The notes under the pieces were generated by a model. The model had not been told where the DNA came from, did no database searches, and saw nothing but the letters and a program-made list of their open reading frames with translations. 64,000 nt of DNA from Entomortierella parvispora (lineage: Eukaryota; Mortierellomycota; Mortierellomycetes; Mortierellales; Mortierellaceae). The position numbers and the translations under genes were made by a program. Numbering within the stretch: the stretch's first letter is position 1; every line of letters starts with the position of its first letter. The stretch is taken from NCBI GenBank assembly GCA_963573315.1, contig OY752151.1, positions 806,001 through 870,000 on the forward strand. Direction: 5' to 3'. Shown here one piece after another: positions 19,957-30,336 of the stretch.

Positions 19957-22900
19957 TTACCGAACGAACCTGATTGTTGAAGCTTGCATCAGCAGCCTGT
20001 TCTCTAGATGATCCGGCAAGTCTCTCCTTGCTCTAGCAAGATCTGTGTTCTTGACGCAAATCTCCTCTAGAAGGCACGTTCGATTTGACCCAGCATAGAT
20101 CCTCTTGGACTGTTCAATCAACAGGTCAAACTGCGCGGTCCCAAAGTTGGTACCCTCAAAGCTCAGTCTTTGCATCGCCCTTAAATCCAGGTTTGTCAAG
20201 ACTGTGGCCCAATCTTCACGCTCAGCTCGCAGTCGTTGAGTGAAAACGTCTGGAGTGGAAGTATCGTTTGGGTGGAAGTTATATAACGTCGAGGGACTTC
20301 AGGTGTACTAACACCGACTTGTCGTCCAACCTCACTCGGTCCACAAACGCAATCTTAAGATGATGGACATCCCAAAGCGCAAATCGACTCAACGCTAGTT
20401 CCGTGAACCACTCGGAAGGTCGTCCTTGGCCATGGAGGATCAGTCGAGTTGCTTTGCGTCCAACAAGTCTGAGAACGTCATGCATCTGCATCCAAAGTTC
20501 ATACTTGTCGAGACATGAGAACGCCAGCCTGAACTCTTTTCCAAGCACACAACACTGCAACAGAGTCTCGACAAGGCTGGGATCCGTTAATCCTGAAGGA
20601 TCAATGATCAAGTTGTCCATCTTGGATCCATCTCTCTGGATAGCGTCAAGGAGGTCCCTTACTAGATTGTCGTCCAACGTGTGGTTCGCGACTAAAACTT
20701 TGATAAAAGACCCATATTCTCGGAATATACTTGCTAGGTGCAGATTGCTCGCCTGGGGTCCCGTCATCTTGACTTCAATAGAGGTATCGGCGCCGATTGT
20801 GTGGCCAACCCTGTGGATAACCATCTCAACGTTATGATCGGTGTTCGCATACGCAGAAAGCGTTTCAGATTTGGGGCGCTGTTCGCAGGATCCAAGGAAT
20901 GGAACAACTCTCCAAACATGTTGACGAGCGAACAAAAGTGTTCAAGCGGCTATTGCATATTCAGCCCTGATAGTCGGGGCAGTTACTTAACAAATGATCC
21001 AGAGAACCCTGCAACTGACCTGCAGATCGTGTAAACAGTCAAAGGCCACCTTTGAGCATTGGGTACATGGACCTATCCAGCGATGAAAGACAGGTTGCCA
21101 GAGTCTGGACGGCGATTGTCAGGTCAAATTTGTCCTGTTGGATTGAGTAAATCATTGTATAGTCTTGACCAACCAGACGAAGATGCTCGAGTTTCGGTAG
21201 AGACGATCTGACTGCGGACACTAGTTTGTCGCTATAGGAAGATTTGAGCGACAACATCTTGAGAACAGGGCAGAGTTCCATGATGATCTTGAGTTTGGAG
21301 AGGTGTCGACCAATGAGAAAAGCACAGTCGAGCGCCAGGCTTTTGAGTTGTATGGATGGGACCCTGTCAATTCCGGTGATCTTGTCCAAAAAGTCCTTGA
21401 TACCGGTCAGATGCAAGAGTTCACATCGTTTGTTGGCCATGAGCTTCAAGATCGAGTTGCATTAAGAGGCGTTGTATTAAACATCGGCCGCTGCATTCAA
21501 AGTGATGTGGGCGATATTGGCATGACTCAGGTTGTCTTTTAATCGCCGATAGCCGTCGAAAGTGGTCCGAGGAGTAAGCTGAGCGGTAACCATCTTGGTC
21601 GCGGGCGCGGTGCTCAGGGCTCTGTAAAATTCCTTCATGGCCGTTGAGTCAGCCAGAATCTTGAATCGAAGTTCACCTTTGAGGCGATTCAGATGCACCC
21701 CATCCATTTTCTTGGTGACTTCCTCAAACTTGTCCAGAAGTTGTCTGTCGCAGGCAGAGGTCTCATCATGATCACTGCAGGCCCACTTTAGATTCCCGGT
21801 TCTATCTGAGCACAGGAATGATGTTCCCGAAGTGGCCTTCTGGGTCCATCGCTTGGAGTATTGCCTGAAACCGTAGGTAATCTGCCCCATCCAGTGGTCT
21901 GGGCTCTTCTTCATCTTTTTCATCGTCGAACAGCTCTTACAGCTCCATGTTGGAGCTGGTGGAGTTGTAGGCGCCAATAACATATCGCATCGTGTCCTTC
22001 CAGGGATCTCTCTGGCTCTGGTTGTTGATAGACCTCATGCCCGGTATCCAGCCACGAATAGCTAAAGGCAATATCGGAGGGATGGTGACGCCAGCTTGTA
22101 TAGCCCCGCTTTGAATGTGCTTCAGCACCGGGAGGATATAGCCGAAAAGTCTTGGCAAAACTGTGTAGGATCAGCCACTTTATACCCAGGATGTTCTGTC
22201 TGATGCAAGCTGGATTCTTTGGGAGAGTAGGCTTGGTCGATATCTTTAAAGGCCGGCCGTTGCTGGGACAAACTGCTTGGATAGGGTTGAACGTGATCAA
22301 TCTCGCCCAAAATGTCTCCGCATTCGCAGAATAGATGCATCTGCAAGCTGTTGCTGCTGTTGCGTTTGGCAGGGGATCTTGGGACATGGACAGGAAAGAA
22401 TTGACTGGGACTGGATAACGAAGGAGCTGGTCGACCTTGTTGGCTGCCATGTTGGAGTCATCATCACCACGCTTCTGTAATGCAGGCAACCGATCGCGCA
22501 GAACCCGTTTGCAGTTTTCCTCGACGCCATAATTCCTTGCCTGGGCGCCAAACAAAGCCGGCTATAAAGATTGTCAAACTGAGGTAAAAACGATAGCACC
22601 TTGCTGGTCGTGCTGGAAGTGGGAACTACCCGGTCGTCGAGGATGACCTCCAGAACTTTCTTGGTGCGTGAGTATCTGAGTGGTTGGAGTCTATCGATAA
22701 AATGAGCCACGTATGAAGGGGTCCTCAAAGTATCAGTTGCATGCAAGCATGATGGACTTTACGAGATAGATTTAAGTTCTTACATTTTGATCACGTTGTG
22801 GGCTGACAAATGAGCCGTTGTCAACACGTTTGATAGAAATGACTTTTCTCTCAAGGCGGGCATCAATCCATCCTGCTTGCAAAAAAAAGGGCTTTCGGCG

Positions 22901-23014
22901 CTTTCCCCCTCTTTCTGTTTCTAGATCCATGACTCTTGACCCGTGCTTCAGCTTTTGGTCTGGAGATGGTCGCTCGCCAGTGCATGCTGCGGAAAGAGGC
23001 GGTACTGTCATCAT
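19957..23014 (-). pseudogene. Decayed full-length copy of the N-domain/LRR protein family
   Basis: The whole family layout can be followed on the minus strand but in many frames. Exon 1 (23014-about 22785) keeps the N-terminal domain in worn form and a GTAAGA donor; LQPLRYSRTKKVLEVIL follows the intron. Then come CRRYP-like and MQMHLFCECG pieces, YILPVLKHIQSGAIQAGV, LKWACSDHDE (21750-21800), ANIAHITLNAA, MANKRCELLHLTGIKDF (21039-21449), MTGPQASNLHLASIFREYGS (20279-20935) and LRAMQRLSFEGTNFGTAQ (19957-20199). Stop codons replace conserved residues between blocks (after NAAADV). It is close to head-to-head with the half copy at 23499. Confidence 0.85.
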
Positions 23015-23498
23015 GCAGTAGAAAGAATGGATAGTACGAAAAGAGTGGAAATGGTGCGGAAGGAAAGAAGAGGAGGAAAAGAGAGAGGAGGGGCTTGCGG
23101 CAACAAGATGATCAGTTGGAAAGGACGAAAGTGTTGGTTGAATGGCGGTTAGATTACAAGGAAGGCAGAAAAACAAGTAGAAAGAGACAGAGGGGGAGAG
23201 AGAGGGAAATGAAAAAGGCTAAGGTGAGGGGAAAGAGAGGTGAGAGCAAGGAATCATTCATGCAGGGCGGGCAGCGTGCGCGCCGCACACATACTGCGCC
23301 CTTTAGCAAAGGCATGTCAATTGTTGTCCTTGTGTGACCATCCCCGGGTCACTGGGCCAGGTCCTCTTCTTTGTTTCCTCTCCTCTTGTTTCCCTCTCGC
23401 TTATCTTTGCCTTTTTGCTCGCAACACCACCTCTCGGCGGCATCTCCTCTCCAAAGCGACTGCCATTCATCCTCCCCTCCAGGCCGCATCATCTTCCC

Positions 23499-23990
23499 AT
23501 GCTGCACTCTCACACTGCCCGTCCTGCTGGGCCTCCTATCCCCCCACGGCCCCCCAAAGACGTCGATGAAGATAAGAGTGGCGAGTCTGAGAATGAACAA
23601 CCCCCAACTCAGCAGTTCCAGGTGCAGGGCACAGACAAAAAGATCCTCGGCCATTTCAAAATCGATGCTCCTTTCGATTCGGACACCCACAAGAATGTTA
23701 TTTTCTGGGATGATTTGCTGAGCAAGTTTTGAAAATGGTATCTCTTCATTTTTTGGATGCTGAATAGAACTTACGGTAAGAGATGGCGAAAGGGCTGGCC
23801 AAATACAAGCCAAAAACGTTATTCATACAAGAAAAAAATCATGGATGTTATCTTGGATCAGATCATGAAGTCAGATATGACGACTTTGGTAGAAAGGGTA
23901 GAGGAGAGTAAAGAGCGCGTTCGAGAAGCCGTTGGGGAGGAAAATAGCATGTCAAGGCTCCTCTTTGATCCACTGGCTCACCTATACTAG
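23499..23990 (+). pseudogene. Half copy: N-terminal domain and start of an LRR-family protein
   Basis: An ATG at 23499 leads into the family N-terminal domain (IDAPFDSDTHKNVIFWDDLLSKF), which is cut by TGA at 23730. After a gap the next block is recognisable: RYSYKKKIMDVILDQ, then TTLVERVEESKERVREAVGEE, the counterpart of EVLRHLEKTSILLLQAVDKQ in the intact protein at 33474. Nothing of the later parts is found. It is divergent to the pseudogene at 19957-23014, with 484 nt between the two start codons, like the intact pairs further right. Confidence 0.75.
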
Positions 23991-24023
23991 GTTGTAATGT
24001 TGTATCGGATAACGAATGTATAA

Positions 24024-24085
24024 AAGAAAGAAAGAATGAATGAATGAATGAATGAAAGAAAGAATGAACGAATGAAAGAGTGAAT
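24024..24085. repeat. GAAT/GAAA microsatellite
   Basis: About 60 nt of tetranucleotide units (GAAA, GAAT, with a few GAAC) on the plus strand. It creates long antisense frames of Phe/Ser/Ile/His repeats that are not genes. Confidence 0.9.
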
Positions 24086-24422
24086 CGAGAGAAGGGAGAG
24101 GGAAAGGAGACCGGAGATAGAAGGAAGGAGGAAGGGGAGAGCAGACACAAAGAGATCGGATGGCGCAACAACATCGAGACGGGCAACAAGAGAGTGCAAT
24201 TGAGGGCGACAAAGTGTTGATTACTGGAAGAACAGGACTTTTTGCACTTTATACTTGACTTACGAGGAGCGGCTACCCTTGTTGTGAGTTATTGGGCAAT
24301 TTAGTGGTCATACTGCCACAAATGGAGGAATTTACATAGGCAGAGCACATGCTGAAACACCATGGCGGTAGTCGCATAGCCAAAGTTGGTATTTTTGCCA
24401 CCAAACACCCCACTTATATATT
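24086..24422. other. Spacer left of the transposon
   Basis: No gene recognised. I looked for lost GTPase-coding sequence continuing gene 25064-25852 on this side of the transposon and saw none. Confidence 0.4.
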
Positions 24423-24427
24423 TTTAG

Positions 24428-25030
24428 AAGGACAAACGAATTCTACACACCCCCCGTGAAATCGAGCAGTCACGGGGGGCACACATTTTTTGGTTTCCGA
24501 CCTCTTTCACTCCCACTGAGGGTACCTCTTCAGGCTTCTCGTTGCTTATTCTGCACCCCGTGGAAAGTTGTGTTGTCCTATGAATCTCCCAGAGAGCTTC
24601 AGTCAAGGTCCCCTGTTACCACCTCACACCCATCGTTGAAAATCTTCTGAGTTCTTGAAGCGGGATCCACACTACTGACGAGAGTGTTGGTAAAAGACCT
24701 CACCCAATTGATATTCAGCACCTCAGACCTTGCGTCTTTATGTGGGGAAGATGGAAGAAGTTCGCGTGAGACAACGTCAGACTTGATATTCACTGGAGGA
24801 TGATCAACTCTGAGTTCTTATGAGGTAGTGAAAGTTCAAAGGGTTGGTCATTCTCACCGGGGGGTGAGTAAAGACATTGTTTTTCAATCTCACGGGTATG
24901 GGAGAGTGAGAATAGGCCGTGGAGACAAGCCTGACGGGGTCCAAGGGGGGTGAGATTGTGCGGAGATGAAAAGCTGTGCACCCAGTGACTGTGCAATTTC
25001 ACGGGGGGTGTTGAGAATACTATAGTCCTT
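24428..25030. mobile_element. 603-bp non-autonomous DNA transposon (MITE)
   Basis: The ends are inverted repeats of 35 bp, 29 of 35 identical, beginning AAGGAC and including ACACCCCCCGTGAAAT. The element is flanked by the direct repeat TTTAG (24423-24427 and 25031-25035), a 5-bp target-site duplication. Inside, variants of TCACGGGGGGTG recur on either strand (24470, 24855, 24940, 24996), and the left end can fold on its own with the copy at 24470. No transposase frame is present. The TIR start and 5-bp duplication do not fit a superfamily I can name with certainty. Confidence 0.85.
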
Positions 25031-25063
25031 TTTAGAATAATACTCAACCACTGAATCCCCTTT

Positions 25064-25852
25064 TCAAACAAAGTTTATGAAATGTTCTTCATACAATACG
25101 CCGCATTCAGTCTCACATACTCTTCCGGCATTGATGTAGTCGAGTGGGGCTACCCTCTGCGAGACCGGAGAGAGGCTGTGATGCAACTGTTGAGACTTTG
25201 GAGGTACCGAACTTGTGGGGCGTAAATTTGGCGTGTCGGTGGTGGTTTTGGAACTGATTGAGCCAGGGTCAGTCCAACCCGAGGACATGATCTGCGTAGG
25301 CAAAGGTTTGAGTAAGGCATTGTACAACCTCCTTTGAATGCGAGTTTGCGTTGACATCTTTCTCTGAGGTTCAACTCTCGGTGCATCGCTGAGACGGAGA
25401 TGAGAATGATCCAAGTCAGCCTTATGGACAATGATCTCCATCGGCTCCTCTCTGTACTCAACGCGCAACGGGACTAGTCTATGAGAGATCGGATGTGTTA
25501 GTGGCAGTGTATAGTATTTTAATCTCAGTATACACTCGTTAGCGGAATGGTGTCTTTGGGCTTACTCCTCACCCTGGCTATCCTTGAGGAAATCTATGAC
25601 CTTTCCTGAAGTTTTTCTCAGATAGAGTGCATCACCATACACGCACCACACATCGCGCATATCCTGTACGTCTGTCCAGTATACGACATCCTTCTTGGTC
25701 ACTTTGTCGAACTGAGTCTCGATACAGACCTTGGCTGTCATCGGAGCGGACCCATCAAAGGACTGCACGTTGAAGACCTGAACCAAAGGCACATCGACGC
25801 CGTTCTCACTCGTAACCAAACCGCGGCTGTTGATGGCAGAGTGTTTGCTCAT
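25064..25852 (-). CDS. Truncated paralogue of the N-domain/GTPase protein (N-terminal domain only)
   Basis: Two exons, 25852-25566 and 25478-25064, joined by an 87-nt intron (GTAAGC...CATAG, phase 2), giving 233 residues. Exon 1 carries the family N-terminal domain at about 45-95 (ETQFDKVTKKDVVYWTD, then KVIDFLKDSQGE); the intron falls just before LVPLRVEYREEPMEIIV. The next part (PRVEPQRKMST, then RLYNALL) matches the GTPase gene at 30337-33204 (PRIEPGRKLST), after which the frame ends. The G domain is missing. It therefore seems to be a cut-down copy that may still be expressed, for example as a free domain. The stop lies about 30 nt from the transposon at 24428-25030. Divergent to the LRR gene at 26132. 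Confidence 0.7.
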
Positions 25853-26131
25853 GTTGGGTGTGTGAGAAGGACAGAGAAGAAGGAGCGAAGAAGGGAGGGG
25901 AGGCAAACAAAACAAATGGGCTCGTGACCCCACGCTGATCAGGGGCGGCGGGAGATCTTAAGCCACCGAATCAATTTTTTTCCTTGGCTTCGCCTTGCTT
26001 CGCCATACTTCTTCACGACGCAACATCCCTTCTCATCCCCTCTCTCTTTTCCCTGCCCCTTCTTTTTCAATTTTCTGCCTGTCCTTATAACCGTGTATAC
26101 CTCTAGCGCATGCCCATAGTATTCCCATGCA
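25853..26131. promoter_or_regulatory. Shared 279-bp promoter between divergent genes
   Basis: The start codons of the minus gene (25852) and the plus gene (26132) are 279 nt apart with nothing else between, so both promoters must lie here. Pyrimidine-rich leader stretches point both ways. Confidence 0.55.
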
Positions 26132-29100
26132 ATGCTCCATAATGCTGGCACCACACAAACGTCCCCTTTCACCTCTTTACCTCTGACAGCCCAACAGGAC
26201 AAGATCTTAGTTCAACAACTTCGATTAGGGGGGGATGGCCGGAGTCTCACAGGAATAGAGGCGACCCTAGACTGCTCCACGAATAAGCACGTCATATTCT
26301 ACCAGGATATAGAATCTCAGCTCTTGAAAGGCCAAAAGGTGGCGTGGATCGCCCGCAAAAGAACACATGGAACAACTGCCATGATTTCACCTCTCAGGGA
26401 CGAAAATACCAATCAGATGTAATAGATTCTCAAAAGAAAAGGTCCGCCTTGTTAATCTCTTTCTTTGCGCTGAAGATGGTTCTGATACACGAAATTATTC
26501 TGACGACGTTTGCCTTAGCTTGGAGCCTCGTCGTGTCATCTATTCCAGAGAGATGATGGAGGTCCACTTAACGCCCCAGAATGAGTTCGCTGCAGCCTCA
26601 GGCTTGACCAATGATTTGGTGCAGGAATACGACATTTTACTTGCAGCCAAGGCACTCGCTCGAGAACAAATGGATATTCCATTGCAGAGCGAGTGCGCTC
26701 AAGCTATGGCCCAACGCTTTACTGCACTTCTCCACGCAGCCGAAGTCATCGATGCAAACCACGCCGAAAGCTTTGCGTCGTCTCAAACATTTAAGGACCA
26801 TCTCGAAAAATTGCACATAGCAGCTCTCAACATACAGGACTCGATCAACTACACCGTTCCCCGTCGGTTTTATGTTATGTATCGGGAGCGAAGTCATATC
26901 GGCAGGATATTCATCAAACCCATGCGATTGTTTTTGGTCTGCGAGTGCAGCCTGCACCGGTTCGAGGCTATGCCAGATACGGAGTACAATCCCGAGGGCC
27001 CGGATACTCCTCTCGACGGATGGTCAAAAAAGGAAGAGGATGACGCCTATACCACAGACATGCCTCTAGTTCACCTGTCCAACCACAGGGGCTACTCAAT
27101 CAACACGCCGACAAAACTCTGTAAGGATTTTGGGACTTACCTTTTGCCACTATTGACATACCTGAAGTACACCGCCGTGACAGCAGGGATTGTGATACCC
27201 GCACTGGCACCGCTCAACATACCAGCCTGGATATCCGATCTTCAAAGCACTGTCAACTACAACAATCAAAGTTTAAGTGAAGTTTGGCAAAGGACCATCG
27301 ATTTTGTCTCAGAGCACACTACAATGGACGGTTGTGAAGTGCTGAACAGCCGTGGTGAAGTGGAGAGGGACGATGTACTGACAAGTCACGTTTTTGAGCC
27401 CTTGATCGGAGAGCAGTACATGATGTTTAAGGAGCTTCTCGGCAGAATTGACAAGTCAGGGATTCTAGGCAACCTGAGGAAAACATTTGGCCCCAAAGGT
27501 GGAGTCATATGGGTTTGCAAAGACCATGATGGCGAGAACAACAAGAGAGAACATTTTTGGCTTGATCTCACTGCTCTCGAGAGTAAAGTTGAAGGGAAAG
27601 TCAGCCAATGCCAGGGCGATGTCAAGTTCACAATTCAGAAAGATTATCGGAAAATGGGCCCATTCTATGAGGCTCTTTCGAAGGCACCAGGTAACTTTTT
27701 TTTGAAGACGAAGAGAGAGAGAGGAATACTATTTTCACTGGTGAGAATGACATTGAATTGAACATTTAGTGGCATGTTTATGACTGAACCTCATTCTAGG
27801 TGTAAGGAGTGTCACTGTCTGCACTGGACCTGATATGGACGTCAATAATTTGAAGATGCTGCGCGATCAATTGACGATGGCCAACGTACGTAATCTCGTT
27901 CTGGATGGCAGCCATCTGAAGTCAATAAGTCCTTGGGATAAGAAATTACCTCAGGAGTGGCTATGCATCTTGCTGGAGATCATTTTCAACGAACGCAGGC
28001 ATGTTGTACGTGTCACCGGAATGGAAAACTTTTTCGCCAATTTACCGCGACCCAAGCTACAGCCCACTCGTTTCTTGGAGGTCCTGGAGCTGGACTTCGA
28101 TTTCGACCTTGACAAGCACCAAGATAAATTGTTGTTCTTTCTGAGCTTTTGTCCTTCCGTCAAGATCCTCAAACTCAGGAGCACTTTAAAAATGAAGCTC
28201 TTGGATTACATTAGGCAATCCAAGAAACCCAATAGGCTCCTTTTACTGCAAATGGCGGGACCAGACTATGTTCTTCTCGTAAGATCACCTCTCGATGCGA
28301 TAAGATCGACATACGAAATCCAGGCAACAGACAAGAAATTTATCTCCTTGGATACAGCTATGGAAGGAAAAGTTTCTATATTGAGACTCCAACTGACCAG
28401 CTATCCCAGTGACCAGTTCCAACAACGACTGAGGAATTTTTTATTCGAAAATCAGGATTTACGGATAATCGATATTACAGCCTCCTTATCATCCTTTGAT
28501 CTTCTGAGAGATATTTTCACGTCGACGCAGGCGTGCGGCTCTGGGATCTCTGACTGTTATATTCAACTCGGCACTCCAAGGAAAGACTATGACGGACACA
28601 AGGTGGAGATGAGATTCAGATGCAAGGGATCAACCATAACCACTATTAGCACTGATGTAGAAATGACGGGGACCAATATCGATAACGATCAATTGGAAGA
28701 TATCATTTGTAGTTACAGCCCCACAATTCGTTCTCTAGCTGGCAATGCCCGCCTGGATAGCGCCTTTGTGGATCTTTTTGTGGATTGCTGCAGGAATCAG
28801 AACCGAACTTGCCAATTGGAAAGACTGATTGTAGACCCCTCTAGATTCGTCGAAAGTGCCGATCTCGCAAAGCTGGTGGATATGAGCAAGAATATGAAAG
28901 ACCTAAGGTTTTGCTGTTCAGCCTCGGCTCTTGCGGACCCCTTGCTGCGCGAGAGAGTCATTTCGATGTTGGATCAGTTTGGTGAAATTGTCACAGGACT
29001 TGTCCTTAGTTGCAACAGTCTGTCAGATATAGCCTATTCCTCAATGACAACAGTATCCGGAAAGGACTATCTGGCCTCTACGTGTATCCTTCCTAGCTGT

Positions 29101-29598
29101 CAAAAGACCCTAAATATGACGGAGCTGAGTCTGTCTTTTGAGAAGATAACGAGTTTGGCCACGAACCAAGGACATGACCGCGTGCTGATGGAATGGATCG
29201 TGAACAGCATTTCGAGATCACCCAACAGCTCCTCCCTCTCTCAGTCATTGGTAAAACCTCTGGCGTCCTTAGCTCTTTGCTCCGTTGAGCTTTCAGCCAA
29301 GAACTGGGACAGAGTCTTGGGGGCCATTGACTGGAGAACAATGGAAAGACTGAGCTTTGAAAAAACCAATTTTGAAGCAGACCAGATGAGAACTTTGATC
29401 AGACGATATCCCAGACCGTCCGTCAATACATACCAAGAGGCGAACAGGACGATCCCACCGTTGATGGAACTAGTGATCATTGGGACACCATTGGCTCGAA
29501 CGGAGAACCGCATGGCACTGGCAAGACTGGAAACACGGATGCTGCAGCGCGTGCGGGATGTGAGAATCGTTATTACCGACGAAGATGAGGGCATATGA
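26132..29598 (+). CDS. N-domain/LRR protein, copy 1
   Basis: Three exons: 26132-26418, 26519-27690 and 27800-29598, 1085 residues. Intron 1 (100 nt, GTAATA...CTTAG, phase 2) follows the N-terminal domain (DCSTNKHVIFYQDIES) and sits just before LEPRRVIYSREMMEV, the same point as in its paralogues. Intron 2 (109 nt, phase 1) follows KAPG. Residues about 96-480 form a conserved middle part (HLSNHRGYSINTPTKLC, TAVTAGIVIPALAPL, YNNQSLSEV, VWVCKDHD); residues from about 490 are irregular LRR-like repeats (VRNLVLDGSHL, MERLSFEKTNFEAD). No P-loop or transmembrane segment is seen. Function unknown; the build suggests an intracellular sensor or adaptor. The start at 26132 is the first in-frame ATG and is less certain than the rest. 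Confidence 0.75.
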
Positions 29599-29616
29599 GT
29601 GGATGCAGTATACCAT

Positions 29617-29622
29617 AATAAA
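29617..29622 (+). terminator. Poly(A) signal of LRR gene copy 1
   Basis: AATAAA 19 nt after the stop codon. Confidence 0.55.
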
Positions 29623-29913
29623 ATGTAGATGATATGTCGATTTCTTCAAAGTTCCTTTGATCCCACAGCTTTCTCCCTTTTTTGCCCACTCTATTCTACG
29701 GTCTTACCTTCACTCTCTTCTATCACTTCTGTTATACCGCATCCATATTTGGCCACTTCCTTGACGATGCGATGAAAAAGCTGAGCGCGTTGAATGGTTG
29801 GCCCCTGAGGACATCATCCCTCTCCCCATTTTGGTTGCTTTCTGCTATCTGAGGACTGACTAAGGCTGCGAGTCCAGAAGACGCACGAGACTTAGCCTTG
29901 GGATATCCATGCT
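29623..29913. other. 3' flank between LRR copy 1 and the two-repeat pseudogene
   Basis: No gene recognised. By position this should hold the counterpart of the last exon of the gene at 36759-37668, but I cannot find it; it seems lost. Confidence 0.35.
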
Positions 29914-30335
29914 CAAGCACAATAATTGATTCACAGTGGGAACAATTGCGACTAAAAGCCCCTTTACTCGTTGCCACCATGTCTTCGAAATATCAGGTCA
30001 ATAACACCCCATACTCGCCTGGATCACCCCAATGGCCAACGCTTCTTGAGAGTGGTAAGAACTGGCTCCAACATGATGGGCACGTCCAAGATCCGAATTA
30101 GATCCTCATTGTCGAAACTGATGGCAAAGAATTGATCCATGTCCGGCGTTGGCGGTACCCCAGCGATGAGCGCACAGCTGTCAGATAAGATGAAAAAGAC
30201 ACAGGGTCGTCTCTCTGGACCTTACATCCATGTTCTTGAGCAAGTTCTAATAGTGGAAGTCTATGAGGCTCAAGATGAGTCCCTACAAGCCGGAGGCATT
30301 ATCGTTGGAGAAGATGATGCTGCAAAACCTACATT
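29914..30335 (-). pseudogene. Decayed copy of the two-repeat-domain gene at 36759-37668
   Basis: Nucleotide match to 36990-37590 without needing translation: CTCCA(A/G)CATGATGGGC(A/G)CGTCC, then CAAGATCCGAAT(T/C)AGATCCTC, then ACTGATGGCAAAGAATTGATCCAT are shared almost base for base. The match fades and has internal deletions towards 30335, where it abuts the stop codon of the GTPase gene. Frames are broken. It marks the third gene of the left copy of the duplicated module. Confidence 0.85.
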
Positions 30336-30336
30336 T

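Noticed and set aside
24024-24085. Regularly spaced short repeats, CRISPR-like at first sight
   Set aside because: Four-base microsatellite units without spacers; host is eukaryotic.
26419-26518. Frameshift between exon 1 and the body of LRR copy 1
   Set aside because: It is a normal phase-2 intron: GTAATA donor, CTGAC branch site, CTTAG acceptor, at the same place as in three paralogues.
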